Positions 55,314-62,954 of a stretch of DNA of 64,000 bases are shown piece after piece (position 1 is the first letter of the stretch; each line of letters begins with the position of its first letter). Position numbers and translations under genes: made by a program. Source of the stretch: Novosphingobium silvae. GTDB taxonomy: Bacteria > Pseudomonadota > Alphaproteobacteria > Sphingomonadales > Sphingomonadaceae. Below the pieces are notes generated by a model, which worked only from the letters and a program-made list of their open reading frames with translations, had not been told where the DNA came from and ran no database searches. The stretch covers positions 62,001 to 126,000 of the forward strand of contig NZ_WVTD01000009.1 in the NCBI RefSeq assembly GCF_009856825.1, written 5' to 3'.

Positions 55314-55390
55314 GGATCAGCGTTCAAGCCACATTTGAGCTTCAGGAGCAGTATGTGGTAGCTACGAGATCTTGAGGTTTAGGAGGTTTA

Positions 55391-55522
55391 GTGACTTATT
55401 TCTCAAAGCTACGCGAGATTGTCGCTGATTTCTACTCTTGGCGCTGGAAGTGCAACTATGGCAATGCTCGCTGTACTTCTAACCAGCGTTGCAGAGAGTG
55501 TGTTGAGTTCGAGCAGTGGTGA
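55391..55522 (+). CDS. Cys4 mini-protein B (second of three paralogues)
   Basis: 43 residues, GTG start with a perfect AGGAGG (55381-55386) four bases upstream, which is the best evidence that this family is translated. M-T-Y-F-S-K-L-R-E-I-V-A-D-F-Y, then W-R-W-K-C-N-Y-G-N-A-R-C and C-x5-C-x2-C. Cys at 21, 28, 34, 37. More AT-rich than the other two. Function unknown. Confidence 0.65.
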   Translation: MTYFSKLREIVADFYSWRWKCNYGNARCTSNQRCRECVEFEQW

Positions 55523-55647
55523 AAAGTATGTGGCAACGGCCTAGCTAGTGGCTCTGCTCGATGTTGCCGGTTTCAGGCGTGGGGGTGGCGCTTGTGTGGG
55601 AGCGGGGTGGACGTTGCTGCGCGGCTCTTCGTTACCGAGGGCTCGCC

Positions 55648-55788
55648 GTGGCTATCTTCATCACGCTGTATAATGCAGTTTCCGCCCTTTTTTCCAAGCC
55701 GTGGACCTGTCCGCATGGCGTAGCGCGCTGCACCCTCGAGAACTGCTGCCAGGGTTGCGAGGCGGACCACGACGCCACCTTCTGGTAA
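55648..55788 (+). CDS. Cys4 mini-protein C (third of three paralogues)
   Basis: 46 residues, GTG start with GAGGG seven bases upstream. M-A-I-F-I-T-L-Y-N-A-V-S-A-L-F repeats the N-terminus of A. K-P-W-T-C-P-H-G-V-A-R-C, then C-x5-C-x2-C with one extra Cys. Cys at 21, 28, 34, 37 in the same register as A and B. The stop lies nine bases from the stop of the convergent tail gene. Confidence 0.6.
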   Translation: MAIFITLYNAVSALFSKPWTCPHGVARCTLENCCQGCEADHDATFW

Positions 55789-55796
55789 GTCGCGGC

Positions 55797-57461
55797 TCAC
55801 CAGCCCTTTCCTACGATAAACGCCTTCTGCATGGGGGCGACGACGGCCGACACACCGAGTGCATTGGGGTGAAGGTCGTCGTGCGAAATGGCCGCAGGGG
55901 GAGCCCCGGTCGTGTTGCCGCCATACGTCGACATGGCCTGCGCGAGTTCGATCACATTGTTCGGAAAGGTTGCTCGCAGAAGGTTGTTGAAGGCGGTGAT
56001 GTTGTCGTTTTTCGACGTGCCGGTCACGGCCGACTGCTGAGGAATCACGGTGTTGAAGCCGATCCTTTTGCCGGTCGGCATGTAGTCGTACATTTCTTGA
56101 TACTGGCTGATGTAGAGTGCGTGGTTCGCTGTCGTGTCCTCGACGTCATCGTTGATGGTGGTCTGAACGAGAACAACGTCGGTCGGGTCGATCGTCTGGG
56201 CCTTGAGCGCGGCGAGGGCGGCGGCCGTCGTCGTCCCTGCTACCGCATGGTTTCGGACACGGCGATAGGGATCGAAGCTATCGGCCAACACCTTCTGGAT
56301 CCGCTGATTCGGGTCCGCGATTTGCGGCTCCTGAAAGCGGCTGTCACCGAACAACCGGATCAGCGAAGGGACCGTCGGTGCCACGTATCCCGGCGCGTAC
56401 TTCGCCATCTCGCGATCCACATAGGCCGCCTCGTCATTGGTGAGCTGGCGATCCCACGCGACGAAGCCGACAAGGCTGATCGGGAGGCCGGATGGATTGG
56501 TGTTGTTGATGCGAACCGACAAGCTGCTCGTGTCCGGCGTCTTCACTACCTCGTTCATGACGATGCTCTTGTCGGCACCGTTGGTCATGACGGCATTCGA
56601 GCCACCCCGGAAGTTCGTTCGATGCAGCGCCCGGAACCAAGTGTTGAGCGTGAGCGGATCGGACTTCGGCGTCAGGTATCCGCCGGTGAAATTGTCGTGG
56701 GTGGTGGAGTTGCCCCTGACTGTCAGGTCGCTGTCGATCTCGAGTGCGACACGCCGCGAAGTGCCTGAGGTGCCCTGCGAGAACCAGAATAGCGGGCGCC
56801 CGGTCGTTATCGCGGCATCGACTTTCGCCAGGACGCTATAGGACACGGCATCCTTGTAGCGGGTGTACGGCCCCCACGCCGCCGTGGGCTGAAAGTTCTG
56901 CTGGACCGTGAAGGTAGCCCACGCGAACGTGCCGCTGATTGTCAGCGTCGGCTGCGTAGCATTGCTCGTCTGCGTCCAGTTCTTTGAGCCTCGCTGATCG
57001 TAGAAGGTCTTGATGCTGGCGGTGCTGCCCGCGAGCCACGTCGTGATTTCGGCCGTGTCTACCCAATCGGAGCCAGCAAGGGGATAGAAGTCCCGCTCCA
57101 CGTTGTCGCTCGAGCGGCGCAGGCGAACCAGAGGGCCGAGGTAGGTCGATACGAAGCGAACCGTGCCGACGATGCCGTAAATGCCAGCGACCACTTCCAG
57201 TGGGCGGGGGCCGGGAGTAAGGCCGTTTTTCGCAGCTTCGGCGTTGGCCGCTGAGGTCTCTGCAGCCGTCTCCGCGAGCTCACGCTGCGTGGTTGCCTGC
57301 GCGATCTGCGCAGCACCCTCGGTCTGGACAGCCTCAACCGCTTCGTCGCGCGCAGAGTCGATCGCCGGCACGGCTCCGTCGGCGATGCCTTCGATGCGCT
57401 TCGCCGCAGCCAACGCCAGGCGCGCGCCCGGGCCAACGAAATCGAGCTTGATGTCAGCCAT
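55797..57461 (-). CDS. Phage tail receptor-binding protein with LamG-like and SGNH esterase domains
   Basis: 554 residues. N-terminal ~85 residues are Ala-rich and helical (tail attachment). Residues about 92-365 resemble the arabinofuranosidase-B-like beta-sandwich found in phage fibres: L-V-R-L-R-R-S-S-D-N-V-E-R-D, then V-D-T-A-E-I-T-T-W-L, and F-Y-D-Q-R-G-S-K-N. Residues 366-554 are an SGNH hydrolase: block I G-D-S-R with Ser374, T-I-N-D-D near 435 and D-D-L-H-P-N with Asp528 and His531. The likely job is to bind and de-acylate host surface glycan. Its start lies inside the previous gene's end (8-base overlap). Confidence 0.75.
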   Translation of the reverse strand: MADIKLDFVGPGARLALAAAKRIEGIADGAVPAIDSARDEAVEAVQTEGAAQIAQATTQRELAETAAETSAANAEAAKNGLTPGPRPLEVVAGIYGIVGTVRFVSTYLGPLVRLRRSSDNVERDFYPLAGSDWVDTAEITTWLAGSTASIKTFYDQRGSKNWTQTSNATQPTLTISGTFAWATFTVQQNFQPTAAWGPYTRYKDAVSYSVLAKVDAAITTGRPLFWFSQGTSGTSRRVALEIDSDLTVRGNSTTHDNFTGGYLTPKSDPLTLNTWFRALHRTNFRGGSNAVMTNGADKSIVMNEVVKTPDTSSLSVRINNTNPSGLPISLVGFVAWDRQLTNDEAAYVDREMAKYAPGYVAPTVPSLIRLFGDSRFQEPQIADPNQRIQKVLADSFDPYRRVRNHAVAGTTTAAALAALKAQTIDPTDVVLVQTTINDDVEDTTANHALYISQYQEMYDYMPTGKRIGFNTVIPQQSAVTGTSKNDNITAFNNLLRATFPNNVIELAQAMSTYGGNTTGAPPAAISHDDLHPNALGVSAVVAPMQKAFIVGKGW

Positions 57462-57840
57462 TCACTTCGCCTTTCATCACGTAGTCGCCAAACAGGATGG
57501 TCGTGACCGCATCGGTCCCCGGATCGCCCGGAAGCCTGTTGAACTTGAGCTGGTAGAAGAGCGTCAGCGGCTCGTTGCCTGGCAAACCGCCCAGACCGGC
57601 GACGGCGGTGCGCACGCTGGCCGCAGGCGCGAACACCTCGACGATGGAAGTCACAACGCCATCATCGTCCTCGATCACGTCCAGCAGATCCACGCCTGCC
57701 GTCACGAGCGCCGGCTGCTCGGCTCCCGCCGACAGTTCGAAGGTGATGGTCACTCCCGTAAGGTCATATCCCACTGCCGAGACGACGTGCTTGATGTCGT
57801 CGCCGAGGATCCCGGCGAGCGCCAAACTCTGAGCTTCCAT
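57454..57840 (-). CDS. Phage tail-associated protein
   Basis: 128 residues, start M-E-A-Q-S-L-A-L-A-G. Beta-rich with T-F-E-L-S-A-G-A and a terminal F-G-D-Y-V-M-K-G-E. No enzyme motif. Placed between the tail-tip end and the receptor-binding protein, where small assembly or linker proteins usually are. Not recognised by family. Confidence 0.55.
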   Translation of the reverse strand: MEAQSLALAGILGDDIKHVVSAVGYDLTGVTITFELSAGAEQPALVTAGVDLLDVIEDDDGVVTSIVEVFAPAASVRTAVAGLGGLPGNEPLTLFYQLKFNRLPGDPGTDAVTTILFGDYVMKGEVNG

Positions 57841-57850
57841 GTGATGAATC

Positions 57851-57910
57851 CTATTCCTCGATCGCGATGACAACTGCCGCAGCGCCGTGGGGCCTGATGA
57901 ACCGGCCCAT
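57851..57910 (-). CDS. Possible 19-residue coupled peptide
   Basis: The ATG shares bases with the TGA of the tail-tip gene (TGATG at 57908-57912), the usual setting for reinitiation. The peptide is M-G-R-F-I-R-P-H-G-A-A-A-V-V-I-A-I-E-E. It fills the gap between two tail genes. Could be chance. Confidence 0.3.
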   Translation of the reverse strand: MGRFIRPHGAAAVVIAIEE

Positions 57911-58520
57911 CAGATGATCGTCCCGGATGCTGCAGGAGAGATGGAGAGCAGGTTGTCGGCGGCGTCGTAGATGCGCACCCACCACCAGTAGGTTCCGGGC
58001 GTCAGCACGTCGTCCTCGAACACCTTGGGCTCGTACAGGCCGCCGGTCTCGTGATCCGACACGGCAACGCTGGCCGAAGGATTGCTTGTCGTGCCCCGGA
58101 ACACCACGGCGTATGACCAACCTGTGATCTGGGGCATCTGCCAAAGCACTTTCGGCGGATTGCTTGAGAGATCGGCGGTCACGTTTTCGGCCATCGGCAC
58201 GGCCGCTGGAACTGTAACCGGCCCCAGGATCAGGCGATCGCCGTCGCCGCTCTGTGCCCGATAGCGGATCGATGCCTCGTACGGTGTTCCGGCCGTGATA
58301 CCGGTGATCTCCTTGCGCGTGATCGTGTTCGCCTCCAGGCCCGCCCCGATCCAGTTCTCGTCCTCATCGGCCTCTGCGGAATAGACCCGAAAATCGAAGA
58401 TCACCGCTTGCGTGTTGCCGTCCTCCACGCTGCCGGAGATGACCAGCGCCGGCACGCTCGACGAGCTGGACGTCAGCATGCTCGCGCTCAGCACCCACGA
58501 AGCAGGATCGGGCGCGGTAT
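57910..58520 (-). pseudogene. C-terminal remnant of a phage tail-tip / host-specificity protein
   Basis: About 200 residues remain. The frame is open from the junction near 58,520 ([10 protein letters not shown]) to TGA at 57910. It contains fibronectin-III-like strands (W-Q-M-P-Q-I-T-G-W-S-Y-A-V-V-F-R-G and P-G-T-Y-W-W-W-V-R-I-Y-D) as in the ends of gpJ-like tail proteins. Its N-terminal part and all upstream head and tail genes are gone, joined directly to TerL. Confidence 0.7.
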
Positions 58521-59279
58521 GTCTTCGATCACACCGTCACGAACATCGCGAAAGTACGACAGCTTTGTCTTGAACACGCCAGCGGGTGGCTCGTCAGAAT
58601 GGGTGGAAAGGTAGAGGGTCCACCCTTCCGGTCTAGCCGCCTGGCCGCCGGTTGCTTCTTCCAGCATGCCCTCGGCGCCAGCCTTCTTGCCGAAGATCCA
58701 CAACTCGTCGACGAGCACAAAGCCCGCTTTCTTGCCACCCACGACGCCGCTATCTGCCGCGACGATCTTCAGCTCTGCTCCATTGACCCGGTGCTTGATG
58801 ATCCGCTGGTTGTCGATGACATGCAGCAGGTCGGTAAGCTCCGGGTCGGCACGAACCATCTTGGCTGCAGGGCCGAAACTGTTGTTTGCAATCTCGATCG
58901 TCGGTGCCAGCACAAGCAGTTCCGAGCCGTGCCGCCAGTTCAAGATCAATGCGGTCAGCATGATCCCGGCCGCGATCGTCGACTTGCCGTTCTTCTTGCT
59001 GATAAGCAGCATCGCTTCCTTGATGCGGCTCTCGCCGGTATTCGGATCCTGCGAACCGAACAGGGCCGCAACCAGGTCAAACACGAAAGGCTCGCAAACC
59101 TCGCCCATTGTGGGCCACGTGCCGTCCCGCCGCATGGGCAGGTCCGTCATCTGCAGCGACTTGAAGACCCCCAGCGCCTCCTCTGCCTTGTCCGGAAAGA
59201 GCGGGGGGCATGCCAGCAGGCTTTCTCGCGCGACGATCCGTTCTGCCCAGTCGGGGCAGGCAGTTGTCCACGCGCTCAT
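58488..59279 (-). pseudogene. terL: Terminase large subunit, truncated after the ATPase domain
   Basis: 263 codons. The ATPase half is intact: Walker A variant S-K-K-N-G-K-S-T (94-101), Walker B F-V-L-V-D-E-L (187-193) and coupling motif L-S-T-H-S-D-E-P near 224. After D-G-V-I-E-D (residue 253) the sequence changes to P-R-P-I-L-L-R-G-C and stops; a normal TerL continues ~300 residues with the nuclease domain. The 3' end is fused to tail-protein DNA. HK97-type by order (HNH, TerS, TerL). Confidence 0.85.
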
Positions 59280-59286
59280 CGGGCAG

Positions 59287-59775
59287 TCAGTTCAGCAGCA
59301 ACGGCGGTGCCTCGCGGGGCGCAAACCTGCCTTTTACACCGGCAGCGGCGGCCTGCCGCTCCTCTTTCTTCCCCAGGCGTGTCGGAGCAGACTCCGCCCT
59401 GCGATGCTTGACGTTATCGCCCAACACCTTGACCTGCTCCGCCTGGATCATCCCCGCCAGCGCCTTCTCGGCCGGCACGTTTCCGGCGATGGCCGCCTCG
59501 GTTAGTCGGGCCAGCTGCTCGGACTTGACCTTGAGGGCCATGACATCGCGAGCAGCAACCTCTGAAAAGTAAACCTTGCGCAGGGTGGGCTGAGACAGCC
59601 CAATCACCTTGGCTACCATCTCGACCGTGTGCCCACATGCGAACAGGTTGCAAATACGCACGGAAAACTGCCGATCCCAGACGTGCGCAGGGCGACCTCG
59701 CCCCCGCACACGCTCTGCAGGCTGAGGGCCGAACAGCCCATCAACCATTTTCGGGTCGTCAGAATTCTGATCCAC
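59287..59775 (-). CDS. terS: Terminase small subunit
   Basis: 162 residues. Helix-turn-helix region [22 protein letters not shown] (about 48-70) is the DNA-recognition part; the rest is helical and ends in a basic tail. It is directly upstream of TerL (seven-base gap), the standard order. Recognises the packaging site of the phage DNA. Confidence 0.8.
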   Translation of the reverse strand: MDQNSDDPKMVDGLFGPQPAERVRGRGRPAHVWDRQFSVRICNLFACGHTVEMVAKVIGLSQPTLRKVYFSEVAARDVMALKVKSEQLARLTEAAIAGNVPAEKALAGMIQAEQVKVLGDNVKHRRAESAPTRLGKKEERQAAAAGVKGRFAPREAPPLLLN

Positions 59776-59900
59776 GCAAAAAAAATCTCCGAATGAGAGG
59801 GGCGGCGGTGATGGGGCCGCCGAGCCTCCGAATTTTCAACCACCCCCCTCCGTTCAGCCTTGAGGGCCGTTGCCTGAATGGCGGCGGGGGCCAGCCCAGA

Positions 59901-60200
59901 TCACCGACCGCCGCGCGCCCGCTTCGCCCGCGCCTCGGCCGTCTTCGTGTTGTGGTGGGGCTGGCAGAGCCACTCGAGGTTCGCCGGGTCCAGGTCCGCG
60001 CCGCCATCCTTCCGCTCGACCTTGTGATCGAGGATCAGGCGTTTGGTCGATCCGCACACCGCGCACCACTTGTTGGGCTGACGCCTGCGCGCCTCCGCCC
60101 ATTCCGCCGAATGGTAGAACCTGTCGGCCACCTTCGGCATCGCCTTCACTCGCGAGGGCAGGGCGCCGAGACGCGCAGGCATGGACTTGAGGCGACCCAT
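59901..60200 (-). CDS. HNH endonuclease
   Basis: 99 residues. Zinc Cys pairs C46-x2-C49 and C79-x2-H82, with the catalytic D58-H59 (I-L-D-H-K) and the late P-H-H-N. Phage HNH proteins next to terminase genes help cut cos ends with TerL/TerS. Start ATG 60198-60200. A longer frame in another phase covers the same bases and is a shadow. Confidence 0.9.
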   Translation of the reverse strand: MGRLKSMPARLGALPSRVKAMPKVADRFYHSAEWAEARRRQPNKWCAVCGSTKRLILDHKVERKDGGADLDPANLEWLCQPHHNTKTAEARAKRARGGR

Positions 60201-60420
60201 CACGGTTCCAAACGACAACGGGCGACAGCGGCCGAAGCCACTGCCGCCCGCCACTCAGGGGGAGAGAGCCAACCGCCGTCCGGCACACGTCGATCAGCGT
60301 GCCCAAGGCATACCCCCGAAACCTGTTCAAACGGACACCCATTATTTTCGTGTTCAAAATCTGAGACTCTTGACGCATTGAACACAGGATCAACCACGAG
60401 TCGCAGACCATGGCCCTTGT

Positions 60421-60894
60421 TCAATTTCCCACCGCAACCCGGTCCAGCGCCACGGCAAGGCGCCCGATCGCGCGCTCGTACGCCTTGCGCATGCCGTCGC
60501 TGGTGGTGGGCAGCACCGCTCCGCGCGCGAGGTTGTACAGCTCGCCGCGCTGCGAGCGGAACACATGATCCCACCCGAACCCATCCGGCCCGGGCCAGCG
60601 CTTCATCACGATCACCCTGCCGACCAGCGGCCGGTGCCCTTCCGGGATCGCGTTGGCCAGCGGCCGTTCGCCCGTCAGCATGCGTTCCACCAGGTTCGCG
60701 CAGCGCCTGGTCAGCTGGGGCGAGGGGCTGGCCTCCACGTCGGCATAGTCGGACTGCAGATCCCGCACGATGGCCGGCCATGCCGTGCGCTGCCCCGCAG
60801 CCAGGAAGGCACGCTCGCGGTCGGGCATCGCGCCCAGGTACTCGACAGCAGCGGTGAGCGTATCCTCAGCCTCTTGCCACGTTACCACCGACAT
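60421..60894 (-). CDS. Phage protein of unknown function
   Basis: 157 residues. Begins M-S-V-V-T-W-Q-E-A-E-D-T-L; helical first half, then G-R-V-I-V-M-K-R-W-P-G-P-D-G-F-G-W. The position between early regulators and packaging genes is that of late-gene regulators such as DUF6362-type proteins; the likeness is slight. Not assigned. Confidence 0.55.
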   Translation of the reverse strand: MSVVTWQEAEDTLTAAVEYLGAMPDRERAFLAAGQRTAWPAIVRDLQSDYADVEASPSPQLTRRCANLVERMLTGERPLANAIPEGHRPLVGRVIVMKRWPGPDGFGWDHVFRSQRGELYNLARGAVLPTTSDGMRKAYERAIGRLAVALDRVAVGN

Positions 60895-60935
60895 TTTCTT
60901 CCCCTTCTCAAACAACAAAACATCAATGACGGAGG

Positions 60936-61196
60936 GACGGACGGTTCATGCGCAAAAGACCCCTCGCATGATGCGCATAGGCGCGCATGAAGGTGATGGG
61001 GGGCTATTGAACCGTCCGTCACCGTCCGTCAGCGCGGAAAATGCGTTCCGGTTCAGCCGCTTAGGCGAAGGATGGTTTCGCTTTGTTCCATCCGTTCAAC
61101 CCACCGTCGCACCGTCCGGCGCGAGGGCTTCGAAGGCGAAAAGGCCGCTCGCCGCACCCTACCAAGCCGCCGCGCGCCCGCAAGTGACGGACGGTT
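60936..61196. repeat. Cluster of decamer repeats ACCGTCCGTC
   Basis: Exact copies: GACGGACGGT at 60936-60945 and 61186-61195, ACCGTCCGTC at 61011-61020 and 61021-61030 (tandem). A degenerate ACCGTCCGGC is at 61111-61120. The first copy and 61008-61020 form a 13-base perfect inverted repeat (GACGGACGGTTCA). Could be iterons of a replication origin, regulator sites, or the leftover of a repetitive coding region. Confidence 0.6.
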
Positions 61197-61418
61197 GTCC
61201 GGCCCGTCGCGGTCCGCCGTCGCGCAGCTGCGGGTCGCCCAATGGTCCAGGTCACTGGCCATCACGGTCAATTGCTGGTCGGCAATCTCGATCAGCACAT
61301 GGGCCAGCACCGGGATCGTGCTGCGCGCCTCGACGATTTCCAGAACGTCCTTCAGCGCGCCGTGCAGGACTGAAGCCTGGACGCGCGTCTTCGGACTACG
61401 CTTGGTAGCCATTTTCAC
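61053..61418 (-). pseudogene. N-terminal remnant of a phage DNA-polymerase beta-clamp (DnaN-like)
   Basis: The first ~62 residues look like the clamp's first domain (V-L-H-G-A-L-K-D-V-L-E-I-V-E-A-R-S-T-I-P-V-L, then L-T-V-M-A-S-D-L-D). After D-H-W-A-T-R-S-C the sequence becomes Arg- and Pro-rich and stops, whereas a clamp has ~370 residues. The replication genes that should follow are absent, so a deletion is likely. Confidence 0.6.
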
Positions 61419-61460
61419 CTCATCGTTTTCAGCTGCAATCGGGACCGGCGGGCGCCGGGA

Positions 61461-61586
61461 TCAGGATCGGACCAGCAGCCGGGCCAGACCCCAGGCGAAC
61501 CCCAGCACCGCCCCGCCCAGCGTGATCGCAAGCGCGACCGCGTAGAGAGCAAGGGCAGGGCAGGGGTGTTCGTTATCCTCGTCCAT
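61461..61586 (-). CDS. 41-residue single-helix phage membrane protein
   Basis: M-D-E-D-N-E-H-P-C-P start, then one helix (about 11-38: Y-A-V-A-L-A-I-T-L-G-G-A-V-L) and a basic end. Its ATG shares one base with the TGA of the gene before it (TGATG), so it is translationally coupled. Role unknown. Confidence 0.6.
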   Translation of the reverse strand: MDEDNEHPCPALALYAVALAITLGGAVLGFAWGLARLLVRS

Positions 61587-62113
61587 CACAGGCTTTCCTC
61601 CTGCCTCAGGATTTCGACAAATCGGTTCACGCCGTCGCGCCGCACGCGCACGAAACCGCCTTCCACCAACAGGCGCAGGCGGTAATCCGCGGCGTTGCGC
61701 GTCGGCAGGTCGGCCCGCTCGGCAAGCAGGTCCAGGCTGGGCAGCATGCCCCCGGCCTGCGCGATATCGGCCAGCACGTGCAGCAGCTTCGCCTCGGGGC
61801 GGCCCTCGATCGGGCAGGCCGACGATGCGGAGTTCGCCCGCGTCGTCGCGCCGTGCCGCTTCTGCAGGAAATACCGGAAGCCTCGGCCGCTTTCCTCCCG
61901 CTCGCGCAGCAGATGGCACAGGCCCTCATCGTGCCACGCGCGCACCAGCGATGCGGTCGCGGCCGAAAGGCTGACGGCCGGGCCGATGGCATAGGTCACG
62001 CGCTCGCCGGCCCGCGCCTTGCGGAACATGCGCTCCAGCTCGCTCGCATCGACGTACGTCGTCAGCGGTCCGATCTTGTAGTGCGCGCTGTCGCGGTTGA
62101 GCCGGCCGGACAT
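61586..62113 (-). CDS. Phage early protein with winged-helix C-terminus
   Basis: 175 residues. The last ~65 residues (L-L-H-V-L-A-D-I-A-Q-A-G-G-M, L-P-S-L-D-L-L-A-E-R-A-D-L-P, then Y-R-L-R-L-L-V-E-G-G-F-V) have the pattern of a winged helix-turn-helix. The N-terminal half is unassigned. Probably a regulator or replication helper of the phage. Confidence 0.6.
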   Translation of the reverse strand: MSGRLNRDSAHYKIGPLTTYVDASELERMFRKARAGERVTYAIGPAVSLSAATASLVRAWHDEGLCHLLREREESGRGFRYFLQKRHGATTRANSASSACPIEGRPEAKLLHVLADIAQAGGMLPSLDLLAERADLPTRNAADYRLRLLVEGGFVRVRRDGVNRFVEILRQEESL

Positions 62114-62115
62114 CT

Positions 62116-62580
62116 CTATTCGGCCTTCCCGATCGCGTCCGCCACGGCGCGAAGGCGGTGCAGCGCGGCAACCGCTTCATCCACCTGCAGGATGATCCGC
62201 TCGCGGTCGGCGGCGCAGACCTTGCCGTCGCGGGTCGCATCGCGGATTTCGGTGGAGATATCGCCGAACTCGGCGCTCGCATCGATCAGCGCGTCGGTCA
62301 GGTCGTCTTCGCCCACGGCCACGTCCGGCAGGCGGATGCACACATGGCCCAGCTCTGCCGCGAACGCCGAAAGGATCGGCGGGCGCTGGCCCTGGGCCAC
62401 GCACACTTCATCCAGCGCCAGTGCGCAGTCCAGCGGCGGAAAGGCGTCGTGGTTCAGGTTGTTCCAGTCCCCGGCGACCGAGCGCTTGCGCCCGGCCGTG
62501 ATCCCCGCGCCATCGACACCGCCGCAGCCCGAGACTGCTTCGCGCACCGCGCGCTTGATGCGGGCGAGAGCGGCGATCAT
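62116..62580 (-). CDS. Phage regulatory protein, CII (CP76)-like
   Basis: 154 residues. A-L-A-R-I-K-R-A-V-R-E-A-V-S-G-C-G-G-V with S-V-A-G-D-W-N-N-L-N-H-D-A-F-P-P-L-D matches the phage-regulatory-CII type (PF06892-like) DNA-binding fold. Helical C-terminus. Overlaps the Cro-like gene by four bases. Confidence 0.65.
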   Translation of the reverse strand: MIAALARIKRAVREAVSGCGGVDGAGITAGRKRSVAGDWNNLNHDAFPPLDCALALDEVCVAQGQRPPILSAFAAELGHVCIRLPDVAVGEDDLTDALIDASAEFGDISTEIRDATRDGKVCAADRERIILQVDEAVAALHRLRAVADAIGKAE

Positions 62581-62861
62581 GCGGCACCTCGGATTGCCTG
62601 CGAACCGGACAACTCTGCACACTGTCCGGTCGACGGGGCCTGCTGCGCTGCGGCATCAGCAGCGCTATGCGACAGATCTCCCAAATCTTCAGGCAGCTCA
62701 CGCCCGGCAGCGCTAGCCGCAAGCCGCAAGTGCGCCATCCGCGATGCAGGAATTCCGATACGCCGCCAGCTATGCACCGTCGACGTGGGCGCTTCTATCA
62801 TCCGCGCGACGGCCGAGGTGCCGCCTAGATGATCGATCACCAGATTGGCAGAGATGTTCAT
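62577..62861 (-). CDS. Cro/YdaS-like phage repressor (carph-isopro type)
   Basis: 94 residues. N-terminal helix-turn-helix: V-I-D-H-L-G-G-T-S-A-V-A-R-M-I and V-H-S-W-R-R-I-G-I-P-A-S-R-M, the usual pattern of small Cro-like regulators. First gene of the left early operon, divergent from the LexA-like repressor. Start ATG 62859-62861, with operator-containing promoter just before it. Confidence 0.75.
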   Translation of the reverse strand: MNISANLVIDHLGGTSAVARMIEAPTSTVHSWRRIGIPASRMAHLRLAASAAGRELPEDLGDLSHSAADAAAQQAPSTGQCAELSGSQAIRGAA

Positions 62862-62868
62862 GCCCAGA

Positions 62869-62934
62869 GTTATGCGATGATCGCAAACTATCTGCAAGAA
62901 CGATTTTGCGATATTAGCGATTGCGATAATCGCA
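62869..62934. promoter_or_regulatory. Divergent early promoter region with repressor operators
   Basis: Palindromes TGCGAT-G-ATCGCA (62873-62885) and TGCGAT-A-ATCGCA (62922-62934), plus a half-site TGCGATATTAGCGA (62907-62920). The leftward promoter TTGCAG (62897-62892) and CATAAC (62874-62869), with a 17-base spacer, is covered by the first palindrome. Three sites in a row match the plan of a CI/Cro switch. Confidence 0.8.
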
Positions 62935-62954
62935 GGGTGTTGGTTGATGCTTCC

